Below are positions 20,316 to 30,080 of a DNA stretch of 57,610 nucleotides, one piece after another. Source of the stretch: Nemertoderma westbladi (taxonomy: Eukaryota; Xenacoelomorpha; Nemertodermatida; Nemertodermatidae). How positions within the stretch are numbered: position 1 is the first letter of the stretch; every line of letters begins with the position of its first letter. Location of the stretch: the NCBI GenBank assembly GCA_032718475.1, contig JAUCBJ010008763.1:1-57610 (forward strand), read 5' to 3'. Both the position numbers and the translations under genes were made by a program. The notes beneath the pieces were generated by a model. The model was not told the origin of the DNA, ran no database searches, and worked only from the letters and a program-made list of their open reading frames with translations.

Positions 20316-20945
20316 TTCTTATTGTGGGGCGAGACACGTAGTCGGCGAGCCTTGGCATACGGTTCACATAGGGCAAATGGGGCATGTCCGTCTGTCTGTC
20401 TGTCTGTCTGTCTGTCTGGTAAATGTTTGAACGCGAATATCTCGGCATCGCTGGTTCGGAATTGAACCAAACTTAGTAGGTAAGTAGTAGAGAGAAAGTT
20501 TAGAAAGTTTGCAAAGTTTGGTGAAAAATCATGCAGTCTGACGTCAGCTACGACAGATTATGTGGTTTTTAGAAAATGTTAAATTTCTCGGGAAGGCCTC
20601 ATTTTTCTGAGCTGAAATTGTGGTGGCCTGTAGAGAATCATGAAGTCTATCTTTTACGAAATTGAAAAGTTAAGACATTTAATTGGGGATTCGCTAGAGA
20701 CTCAGAAGTAATGACATAGGCCTACCGGTACGGTACTGCTGTACAGTGCTGCACTGGTAAGTACGAAATTGCAGAATAACAATTTGACACCACCTAGCGG
20801 ATTAACATATGATTGTATATCGAATGAATACATTTATAGCATGGGATATGGGGTCCAAACTAGACATGCCCCATTTGCTCTATATGAACCGTATGCCAAG
20901 GCTTGCCGACTACGTGCTGCGCGAAGTCCCCACGAACGTGTTACT
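20316..20945. mobile_element. MITE-like inverted-repeat element
   Basis: The left end (CACGTAGTCGGCGAGCCTTG onward, near 20335-20390) is repeated as an inverted copy at about 20866-20925, with more than 50 bp aligned at over 90% by eye. A TCTG microsatellite lies just inside the left arm. The outer few bases resemble GTGGGG on both sides. No ORF of note lies inside. The target duplication is not resolved. Confidence 0.6.
20391..20418. repeat. (TCTG)7 microsatellite
   Basis: Seven tandem TCTG units lie inside the left arm of the MITE-like element. Confidence 0.9.
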
Positions 20946-20994
20946 TATGGTATAAACTTAATATTTTTTTTATCGAATTTTATCTTTAATCAAT

Positions 20995-21345
20995 TAGAGA
21001 TTGAGCGCCCGACTTAACTCCATAAACAGCGACGTAGCGGGCTGTTGGCTATTCGGTCCTGGCTTCCTCCCTCGGGTTGAAGCGCAAAACTCCCAGTTTA
21101 GGATCTCCATCGCGGTCCGCCTGGGCTGTAAGTTGACTGCACCCAACTGCTGCTCCCGGTGTGGTAGCCACGTTGAGTTTGACGGTCTGCACGGCCTGTC
21201 GTGTAAGAGTAGCGCAGGCCGACATCCCAGACACACCATGCTCAACGACATTATGAAGCATTCTCTGGCCAGCTGCGGAGTGCCGTCCCTCCTAGAACCA
21301 CCGGGTCTGCAGAGACGGCAGCAGCAAACGGGTTGACGGGGTGAC
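20995..21345 (+). pseudogene. Retroelement C-terminal fragment with Cys/His cluster
   Basis: About 110 residues beginning near SARLNSINSDVAGCWLFG. They contain a C-S-R-C-G...LHGLSCK-S-x-G-R-H-x-R-H block and then LNDIMKHSL and VPSLLEPPGL. From memory, this Cys/His block followed by R-x-D-G-V-T is the C-terminal part of an invertebrate retroelement protein, possibly with a restriction-like endonuclease fold. The text continues out of the ORF as G-x-R-V-D-G-V-T (21328-21345) before losing similarity. It is an isolated fragment, with nothing else of its parent element nearby. Confidence 0.5.
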
Positions 21346-21360
21346 CCTCCCCAGCAAAGT

Positions 21361-21900
21361 CACATCCTTCGAAATTGCTACTAATATGCTGCTAATTTGA
21401 TCGAAATAAATTTTCTTCGAAATTATCAGCATTTTCGCCGTCTAAATTGTCTGATAATTCAGTCTACAATTCGTAGGATAAATTATCCTTCTAAACGAAG
21501 GATAAATTCGAAGACTATTCGAAGATTCTGAAGATTTAGCTAGTTTTTAGCCGGCAAATAGAAGGATAAATATGCCTACTATTCGCCGGATAAATTATCC
21601 TTCTAAACGAAGGATAAATTTGTAGACTTTTCGAAGGGTGGATGAATTGATAATTTTTATCCTTCGTTTAGAAGGATAATTTATGCTGCTATTCGAAGGA
21701 TAAATTATCCTTCTAAATGAAGGCTAAATTTGTAGACTTTTCGAAGGGTGGATGAACAGATGAATTTATAGTTTTTATCCTGCGTTTAGAATGATAATTT
21801 ATGCTACTATTCGAAGGATAAATTACCTTATATTCGAAGGATAAATTACCTTCTAAACGAAGGATAAATTTGTAGACTTTTCGAAGGTTGGATCATTTAG
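21361..21900. repeat. Palindromic repeat cluster built on TCCTTC...GAAGGA
   Basis: Repeated, diverged copies of AATTATCCTTC-TAAAC-GAAGGATAAATT-type hairpins (21484, 21592, 21660, 21705, 21840) alternate with TTGTAGACTTTTCGAAGG. Orientation alternates, giving an array of inverted repeats at about 110-130 bp spacing. No ORF is present. Confidence 0.65.
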
Positions 21901-22790
21901 CTTAGTTTTGTTTAGTTATGCATAGTTACAGTATGTTATGTTTTATCCGGCAAATACTGAGAGTAAAATAATAATTATATACTGTAGTTATGCCTACTAA
22001 TAATCCGAATATTTTTTTATCTGGGGACCATATTTAGCAGTAAATTAGTACAAAGTTATCAGTTCTTTAGAATTGTCGATTATATAATAATATATCATCT
22101 GAAGCAAAGAAAATTGATCTATATTATATCCAGTGCCATTTATATTGTTTTATGAAATAAATCCATTAATTACTGTGTGATGCTGTGTCTGTCCTTAAAG
22201 GTGCGGTAATCCATGTATCCAGAGTCTGCAGGTCTGAGTGTATGGCAGAGCTAGAGGTAAAGCCGATGTCCAGTCCATACTGCCCTACAGTATGTCACTG
22301 TCAGAATGTCAGACACCTAACGAGACTACAGTATCTGACTACAGTATGTCTTTCAGGCAGTCAGGGAAATCCTGGGGACAAACAAAGCACATATTTTTTC
22401 AGTATTAATACCTAATACGTGTACTATATCCGAAACTGAAAGTTTTAAAAAATGTACCTTTTATACTACAGTATAACGATACAGAAACTATTTACTCTAC
22501 TGCTCTATACTGTATAAAATTTATTCTTAATTAATAATTATTTTTAATCTTTTGTTTAATATACAAATTTTAATACAGTATTTAACATTTTAATATTCAG
22601 ATATTTTCTTGCTATCATGCACCCCGGTCAGCCTGTACAATCAGCGCGTCGCACATCAGCACATGTACACATGTAACTAACAGTACAACATATCGTAGGG
22701 CAGTTGGAAGTTCCGTACCTGCTGACCCGTACTGTATTTTTTCGTTGGAATACATATACTGCAGCACACTGTACACTTCACACACTGCAC
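21901..22790. other. Non-coding AT-rich DNA
   Basis: No supported gene on either strand. Short TACAGTA/TACTGTA motifs recur, for example near 22285-22345. Confidence 0.4.
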
Positions 22791-22794
22791 ACTG

Positions 22795-22862
22795 TTAACA
22801 CTGGACCCACGACCTCCAAGAGATGTGAATTCAATGCAACCACTACACCAAGGTCTCTTTGA
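22795..22862 (-). repeat. tRNA-derived SINE remnant
   Basis: On the minus strand the sequence contains TGGTGTAGTGG, a perfect RNA polymerase III A-box (TRGYNNARNNG). An anticodon-arm-like region and GGTCGTGGGT follow, the start of a T-arm/B-box, which then breaks off. This looks like the 5' end of a tRNA-derived SINE, not a functional tRNA gene, because the B-box and the acceptor stem are incomplete. Confidence 0.5.
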
Positions 22863-23336
22863 TTAAGAAAATGAATTAAATAATTATTGAATGCTTTTAA
22901 ATTTAATGTTGTAATTTAGTGTCGTAATTCAAAAACATGATACCACCCCACCCCCCCTTCCCTAACTTTTATACAAATTTTAATGAATAGATGATATGAA
23001 ACAGAGTTACAGTAGTTTCACCTCCCTCATCCGTAGTAACTGAGACAGAATTTGTATTTTTGCTTTTTATTCTTTAGCAACAAGCGTTTGAAAAAAGTGT
23101 CACCGGCGGCGATATCATCACCAGTCCCATCTCAGTTATTCAACCTTATATTAATTTGTTGGTTCTGATGGAAAGCTGACCATGCAACGATTCCAAATAT
23201 GAAAAAATGGAAATTTAGAAAATACAGTTGCTGAGATATGGGCTTTCGAATGTTGAATGTTTTTTCACGGCGCAAGGCTATTTTTATATTTAATAAATAA
23301 ACCATGTTCTAGAACATGATGTAAAAACGTAACTAG
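22863..23336. other. Non-coding DNA
   Basis: No gene seen. There is a C-rich patch near 22947-22957 and a TTCTAGAACAT palindrome near 23305. Confidence 0.4.
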
Positions 23337-23440
23337 GGGGTGTTCGATAAAGTATGTCACGCACTAGGGGGGGGGGGGGGGGGGGGGGGGGTGTCGACTT
23401 TTGTGACGGTTACGGCGATGTTCTAGGCTTTAATGTTAGA
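23337..23440. mobile_element. DNA-transposon end fragment with 25-bp G run
   Basis: GGGGGTGTTCGATAAAGTATGTCACG, a G-run at 23367-23391 and TTTGTGACGG together resemble one terminus of a PIF/Harbinger- or ISL2EU-type element, like the complete MITE at 38.83 kb. The other end is missing, since X1 sequence resumes immediately after. Confidence 0.4.
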
Positions 23441-23444
23441 TAAA

Positions 23445-26102
23445 TTATAAATTTTTATACTACAGTACTGTATTATACTATTTAAACTATTAAATTTCTT
23501 AGTGTTTTAATTTAATATTTGTTTATAATAAAAAGTCTTTATAATTCAAAAAATAATAATTCTCTTTAGTTGAAGTGGGATCTTATAACATCATTTAATA
23601 CATTTTGAATTTATGAATTGTCAAAAACTAGTTGAAATTTTCTTGTACTGTAGAGTTTTTTTTTCACCATCGAATTTTAACCATCCGCTCCCAATTTTTT
23701 TCATCTCTTTTTTTTTAACCATTTGAACTTCATTTTTGAGATTTTTGCAATATTTTGCGACATATTGTCATATTTTGCCATGTTTTTAACCAAATCTTTA
23801 AGTTTTTAACCATTTTGTCAAAATTAAAGGCTTGTTTATTTCTTTAACCATTAACCATCGGGCCAGAATCTTTACTAAATGGTTTAAAAAAAACTCTACA
23901 GTAGTTTGACAATTTTTGTCAGTCTGGTAATTATATTGGACAGACCATTTGGATTGGTGCAACTCTACAATCAATGAAACTACATTATTTACGTATGAAC
24001 TTCCAACCATATTGCGCTCATATACAGTAGAGTCTGAACATGTGAACAATTTTCAGGAAATTGGTATACATCCATTCTTAAGCGAAAAATTTTGTGAAAT
24101 TTGGTGACAATAATTTGTGATAAGTTAGTGTAAAAAAAGTAGTTGAAATTTTACTGTAGTTTGACATTTTTTGTCAGTCTGGTAAAAGCAACGTTGAAGC
24201 AGTAAGAGCAATTTGGAGTTAGCATGACACAGGGATTTTCAATTCAATGGAGTTGAAACTTATTTTGAATCAGCCACATCAGAAGGGGATGCAGAAAAAG
24301 AGCCAAAAACATACCAAAATCGGTCTGACGCTGAAAGCGAATTTTCTATATCTCAGCGGCCAAAAAGGCCGCTGAAAGCGAATTTTCTATATCTCGGCGG
24401 CTAAAAAGGCCGCTAAAAGCGAATTTTCTATATCTCGGCGGCTAAAAAGGCCGCTGAAAGCGAATTTTATATGTCTCGGCGGCTAAAAAGGCCGCTGAAA
24501 GCGAATTTTATATGTCTCGGCGGCTAAAAAGGCCGCTGAAAGCGAATTTTATATGTCTCGGCGGCTAAAAAGGCCGCTAAAAGCGAATTTTCTATATCTC
24601 GGCGGCTAAAAAGGCCGCTCAAAGCGAATTTTATATGTCTCGGCGGCTAAAAAGGCCGCTGAAAGCGAATTTTATATGTCTCGGCGGCTAAAAAGGCCGC
24701 TGAAAGCGAATTTTCTATATCTCAGCGGCCAAAAAGGCCGCTGAAAGCGAATTTTCTATATCTCGGCGGCTAAAAAGGCCGCTAAAAGCGAATTTTCTAT
24801 ATCTCGGCGGCTAAAAAGGCCGCTGAAAGCGAATTTTATATGTCTCAGCGGCTAAAAAGGCCGCTGAAAGCGAATTTTATATGTCTCGGCGGCTAAAAAG
24901 GCCGCTGAAAGCGAATTTTATATGTCTCGGCGGCTAAAAAGGCCGCTGAAAGCGAATTTTCTATATCTCAGCGGCTAAAAAGGCCGCTGAAAGCGAATTT
25001 TCTATATCTCGGCGGCTAAAAAGGCAGTTGAAAGCGAATTTTCTATATCTCGGCGGCTAAAAAGGCAGTTGAAAGCGAATTTTCTATATCTCGGCGGCTA
25101 AAAAGGCAGTTGAAAGCGAATTTTCTATATCTCGGCGGATAAAAAGGCCGCTGAAAGCGAATTTTCTATATCTCGGCGGCTAAAAAGGCCGCTGAAAGCG
25201 AATTTTCTATATCTCGGCGGCTAAAAAGGCAGTTGAAAGCGAATTTTCTATATCTCGGCGGCTAAAAAGGCAGTTGAAAGCGAATTTTCTATATCTCGCC
25301 GGCTAAAAAGGCCGCTGAAAGCGAATTTTATATGTCTCGGCAGCTAAAAAGGCCGCTGAAAGCGAATTTTATATGTCTCGGCGGCTAAAAATGCCGCTGA
25401 AAGCGAATTTTATATGTCTCGGCGGCTAAAAATGCCGCTGAAAGCGAATTTTATATGTCTCGGCGGCTAAAAAGGCCGCTGAAAGCGAATTTTCTATATC
25501 TTGGCGGCTAAAAAGGCCGCTGAAAGCGAATTTTCTATATCTCGGCGGCTAAAAAGGCAGTTGAAAGCGAATTTTCTATATCTCGGCGGCTAAAAAGGCA
25601 GTTGAAAGCGAATTTTCTATATCTCGGCGGCTAAAAAGGCAGTTGAAAGCGAATTTTCTATATCTCGGCGGCTAAAAAGGCCGCTGAAAGCGAATTTTCT
25701 ATATCTCGGCGGCTAAAAAGGCCGCTGAAAGCTAATTTTCTATATCTCGGCGGCTAAAAAGGCAGTTGAAAGCGAATTTTCTATATCTCGGCGGCTAAAA
25801 AGGCAGTTGAAAGCGAATTTTCTATATCTCGGCGGCTAAAAAGGCAGTTGAAAGCGAATTTTCTATATCTCGGCGGCTAAAAAGGCAGTTGAAAGCGAAT
25901 TTTGTACGTCTCGGCGGCTAAAATTTTTTATCTCTTGGATGGACGAATGACAATTTGTTTGCTAAAGAGAGATTTTAGAAAGTCCAATTTTTGTCAGAAC
26001 CATATTTGTTAACTCACAAACATACAGTACCTGACCAAACAAAATCAATTAGTTTTCATTTAATTCCATTTAATTTAATTTAATTCAAAGCGAAATATAA
26101 AT
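23445..26102. mobile_element. Element X, copy X1, right part
   Basis: This matches 48186-52022 of copy X2 in the same orientation. It has about 880 bp of AT-rich non-coding DNA (TTTTAACCA repeats and two TTTGTCAGTCTGGTAA blocks), then the 41-bp minisatellite, then about 180 bp of tail. It stops at AAATATAAATCATA, exactly where X2 goes on into its right terminal inverted repeat, so the inner TIR is missing. With 13822-15162 it makes up one interrupted X copy. Confidence 0.75.
24330..25923. repeat. 41-bp hairpin minisatellite, array 1 (about 39 units)
   Basis: The 41-bp unit is GCTGAAAGCGAATTTT followed by CTATATCTCGGCGGC and TAAAAAGGCC. Each unit can form a stem of arms like CAGCGGCC and GGCCGCTG around an AAAAA loop. 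Variants alternate (TATATGTCTC for CTATATCTC; GGCAGTTG for GGCCGCTG). The first unit type, with AGCGGCC before the loop, recurs exactly 369 bp later (24352 and 24721), which is 9 units and shows higher-order duplication. The last unit has a distinctive GTACGTC. The period is not a multiple of three, and stops occur in all frames. Confidence 0.95.
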
Positions 26103-26129
26103 CATATGACAGCCAAGACTTTACTAACA
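26103..26129. other. Junction between X1 and X2
   Basis: About 27 bp (TGACAGCCAAGACTTTACTA onward) replace both the right TIR of X1 and the left TIR of X2. X2 sequence begins in the middle of the normal left end, at TATCTGTAGTGG. Confidence 0.65.
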
Positions 26130-26755
26130 TATCTGTAGTGGAGATTGCCTTGTTTACAGATTTCGCCCACTCTTTGTTCTCATTGTATTGTGTTATCACA
26201 CCGTATTTCCAGCTTCAGTCAGTCAATTATTATCACTCTGTAATATTATTGGTTCCCAATTGGCTATCGCACATCTATACGTAGCTAGGAGACATACATA
26301 TTTTTGTGGTGGTTAGTTCCAAGTGTTAGTTTTTAGTGCAGTTACTGTTTTCCAGTTTACTGTTCAGATTACATTTCACGTATTTATCACACATTATGTT
26401 TCTTTACTTTATCGTTATGGTGACCACTGACCACTCATGGTTCACCATAATGGCACTGGTTCGATATGGGTAGGCCTACCGAGTTTTTTTTTATATTTGT
26501 AACTATATTACTGTTCTAGAACACACTGTATACACTATACACTGTATTGGTACCCCCTTTATATCTTTATTTATTTGGTTAGGTTTGGGTTACAGTGATT
26601 AGGTTATGTTGATTGGGTTACGGTGATTTGGCTAAGTTGAACAAGTTGGCCGGGGGGACGCGCTTCGTGCGTACTCGCTTCTCTCGCCCGGCCAATTAGG
26701 GGTAGGGTAAGATTTTGGTTAGGGTTAGAGTTCAACTCGCCCATTTACCAAATGT

Positions 26756-27899
26756 TGTAAAGGCTTTTGCGTAATTAGCCGGTTATTTTACCCGTAAAGT
26801 ACTCTGTAGTTGGTTTAACAGGCATAAAAGGCCGTGTCCTTGCTGTACTGGTGTTTTAGAGGACATAAAAGCCATTTCTTCTGTATGTGTACTTTAGCGG
26901 ACATAATCCGCAGTTTTATGACGCAATGCGCCAAATCCTCTGTAAACAGTGTGGCTGCCATGGCGACGGCTAACAGCTGATATTGCCACATAGAACATCT
27001 CTTTGTTCTTTGTTCTCTCTTTGTTCGGTCGACCAATCAGAGCGTTTTTTTGCCTCTGTGTTGGAGATTTTATATAGAAACTAGGGAAGTGAGTCAGTAT
27101 GTGATTTTTGTCCACAGCCTACAACACCGGCGTGGAACCTCCGTGTTTCAGTCTTTAGTTCAATATTAGTAGGCTTAATTATAGAACGTATATCCGTTAT
27201 CATACTTAACTAACCATTCATACCTTAAACTTTGTACTGCTATTTACTGTCGGTTATTCATTATATTTGTTGATGGAATATTATATTCGGAATACTGATA
27301 AACAATCAGACACCCCAATCTTCTTGATATACTAAAGGTTAGAGAGACCGGATACATATAACGATTGCGACTTACATTAAGTGGTTTGAAGTGAATCTAA
27401 TGCTATTTTATAGGCCCTACACGTATTGTCTGTTGTTCTCCTTATATGTGACTAAAATTAGTGAAGGTCGGCAGATTAGTGTGCAGCATTGTGCAGTATT
27501 GTGTATGATTGTGATTGATAACGAAGCATCTCCTAAAGAATGCGCCATATACGTGAATCTATAGCCATCCCGTTGTGTATAGTTTAAGTCATAACTCTGT
27601 TTATATATTTAAAGCGCCACGTCCTAAAGGAACTGTTAATATTTCCCGAAAGTGAATAATATTTGTCAGAGATTATATATATTACGATCAGTCGAATAAT
27701 ACAGTAGGCCTACCCCGCAATACGGTTAGGCTTCCGAATCCAGTCTCCTGGGTATATCCAGCGGGTGAATGATCGCGCATAGACTGGATTCGGATAATGT
27801 AGTGTATGAAATACTTGTTATAGGCTAAAGACTATTTATCATCTAAAAAGACATCCAAATTTGGCAGGTTAAACTGCTAAAGTTCTGAAAGCGCGAACA
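26756..27899 (+). repeat. BEL1 5' LTR
   Basis: 1144 bp, TGTAAAGG...GCGCGAACA. It contains a TATA-like TTTATATAGAA at about 27068-27078, followed by a TGAGTCAGTATG stretch that could hold the transcription start. Upstream AT- and CpG-containing sequence would be U3. It matches the 3' LTR almost exactly. Confidence 0.95.
27069..27077 (+). promoter_or_regulatory. Possible LTR TATA box
   Basis: TTATATAGA lies within both BEL1 LTR copies, about 20 bases before an initiator-like TCAGT. The positions are consistent with a pol II core promoter; no experimental support. Confidence 0.35.
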
Positions 27900-27918
27900 A
27901 TAATGGATATACCTTCTG

Positions 27919-27935
27919 TATTGCAGTAGGCAATA
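27919..27935 (+). other. Conserved stem-loop just inside the BEL1 5' LTR
   Basis: Arms TATTGC and GCAATA around an AGTAG loop lie 20 bases after the LTR end. The same stem-loop is kept in BEL2 at 53843-53859 although the flanking bases differ. It lies where a primer binding site and packaging/dimerisation signals are expected; no clear tRNA-complementary site beginning TGG directly follows the LTR. Confidence 0.5.
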
Positions 27936-28187
27936 AAGCTGAAGTACCGGCAACCGGTACCCAGTAGGCCTGACTACCTAACCACCCGGACCGGTACCTA
28001 CAGCAGTACAGGTACAGCAGTATTATTCGATTTTGATAATTATATACCGGTAGGCCTTAATAATTAATCAGGGACGGCCGCCCTGGTTTTTTATTGAGAT
28101 TTTACTTATTTCTGTCAAGTTTTATTTATTTGTAGGCTAATATTGAGCAGAAGGTGTGTAAGCCTGCTCAGATTGTACAGACAATTT

Positions 28188-28753
28188 GTAGGCTAGACTG
28201 TTGTCTGACTGTTGTTAAGTCTGAACGGATTGCAGTGTGTGTAGAGCATCTGTCCGATAAAGTGCTAGTTAGGAACGTAGGGGCTTCAAGTGCTGTGAGG
28301 TAAACCCCCTTTGAAAGAATAAGTCGTACTACTAGGTTAGAACGCATACTAACTAATCATTTCGGAGTCTGCATATACTGTAGTTTATTTAGGCTTGATA
28401 GTAGTCTGCCAGCGTTCGGTCTGTACTTTGTTTGTGTAGTCTATACAGGTAGCGTATAATTATTATTTAGATAATTTGTAGGCTGGATAGTTGTCTGGCT
28501 GTTGTTAGGTCTGAGGAAATTTCGGTGTGTGTAGAGTGTATGTCCGATAAAGTGCCAGTTGGGAACGTAGGGGCTTCCAGTGCTGTGTGGTAAACCCCCT
28601 CTGAAAGAATAAGTCGTACTACTAGGTTAGAACGCATACTAACTAACCATTTCGGAGTCTGCATATACCGTAGTTTGTTTAGGCTTGATAGTAGTCTGTC
28701 AGTATTTGGTCTGCATCTTGTTTGAGTAGTCTGTACGCGTAGCGTAATATTTA
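28188..28753 (+). repeat. 283-bp tandem duplication in BEL1 leader
   Basis: 28188-28470 and 28471-28753 are direct copies with about 85-90% identity by eye (shared blocks include AAAGAATAAGTCGTACTACT and GTTAGAACGCATACTAACTA). BEL2 has a single copy at about 54190-54480. Confidence 0.85.
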
Positions 28754-29699
28754 TTATTCAGAGTTTATGCGATTATTCGCAACATTCATTCCCCAAGTTT
28801 ATTCCTACAGTAATTGTGCTTGTTATACATACCGTTATAGTTAAACTAACCCCGGTACTACATCAGGGCTGCTCGGCGTAGGTAAAGACTGGAGATTTTG
28901 TGCTTCGGTCACTCCGGCAGATACCGTGGTTCTTTTAGCTGTTCAAGTATTTTAACTACTAATTATTTGTTGTATAAGTACTTGTACCTAATTTAGGGTT
29001 TAGTGTACAGTGCTTTCCGAAGGCAATTAGTGTGTAGGCAGTATATTTGTGTTGTAAAGTGGTTAATAGGCACGTTGGTTCTGGTAGACCGCGGTAATTA
29101 ACTTCTAGGTAGGAACACTCCGTGATACATAACGTAGTACTTATAGCGATACGGCTATAAGTCGTCAGACGGTGGTATTTTTCTATCTGGACAACGCAGT
29201 ATATTTACTACTACTTATTATTTTCAAATACTGTAGTACTCTGTCCGTTGTAATAACCAGATTTCTAACCCTTTGTTAGGCTGGTTAGTAGACTTCTTGT
29301 AAAATTACCCTAAAAAATTCGTACTTGTAAATTTTTGTGTTTATTTAGAGATTGTAATCTCACCCCGAATTGTACGTAATTTGTAGTATTAAGTAACTTA
29401 GGTAAATTAGAATTATTTGTTTTAGTGTCCAACAAGTAGCACTTCACTGAGAGCGCACAGCTTCTGTGTAGTGACTCCCCCAGAAATAATAACATTTATT
29501 TCAAATATTGACAAAACCCATTAAACGGGTATATATATATTATAAATCAACTCAAAGATTTATAAATAGTAGGCCTGCCATACAACAATTAGGTCTAAAT
29601 ATCAGTTGGACTACTGCTTAAATAACGGTAATAAAGTAAGTTAAAGTAACCAAGTAACCCCTGAAATTTCAGAAATTCAGTTATTCTAAAATAACTGAC

Positions 29700-29945
29700 A
29701 TACCGGTATTTACAATAGGCTTATTATATTTATTTCTATAAATTTTAGGCTGAAATTATACCGGTATTCTGTAATTAATTCTAGTTAATAATTATACTTA
29801 TATATACTATAAGTGTAAGCTGCATACCGGTATTCACGATAGGCCTATTATATATTTATATATATTTGTGCTGAAATTACCTACCGGTATTCTGTGACAA
29901 ACCTAGTCTGTAATAATACTTATATACTATAAGCATACCGGTATT
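29700..29945 (+). repeat. TACCGGTATTC repeats in BEL1 leader
   Basis: Four or five diverged units, each with CATACCGGTATT(C/T) and then TATACTATAAG or AGGCCTATTATAT. They are repeated at about 55-70 bp spacing. A matching cluster is in BEL2 at about 55409-55655. Confidence 0.6.
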
Positions 29946-30080
29946 CTAATATATTATATATATATCACGCTACACTGAGTAGCAGTATCGGTAATTAATT
30001 ACTAGGCTAACAGTGATACTGAATTACTAGACTTGCTTAAACTGTAATAGAGCAGTAGGCATTGAACTGTACAAACAAAC

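Larger units (their letters stand above)
27936..30080 (+). other. BEL1 long untranslated leader
   Basis: About 2.1 kb without a coding region. It includes a 283-bp tandem duplication (28188-28753), scattered ACCGGT palindromes and a cluster of TACCGGTATTC repeats (29700-29945). The equivalent leader is present in BEL2 (53860-55788), with only one copy of the duplicated block. Confidence 0.7.

Noticed and set aside
22795-22862. Functional tRNA gene
   Set aside because: A-box is good but the B-box and the pairing acceptor stem are incomplete. Called a SINE remnant.
24330-25923. Repeat array of 41-bp units considered as a CRISPR array
   Set aside because: Units are contiguous with no unique spacers, the source is eukaryotic and no cas gene is present. 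It is a minisatellite.
26815-27115. Minus-strand ORFs present in both BEL1 LTRs
   Set aside because: They recur only because the LTRs are duplicates; short, overlapping in two frames, no motif.
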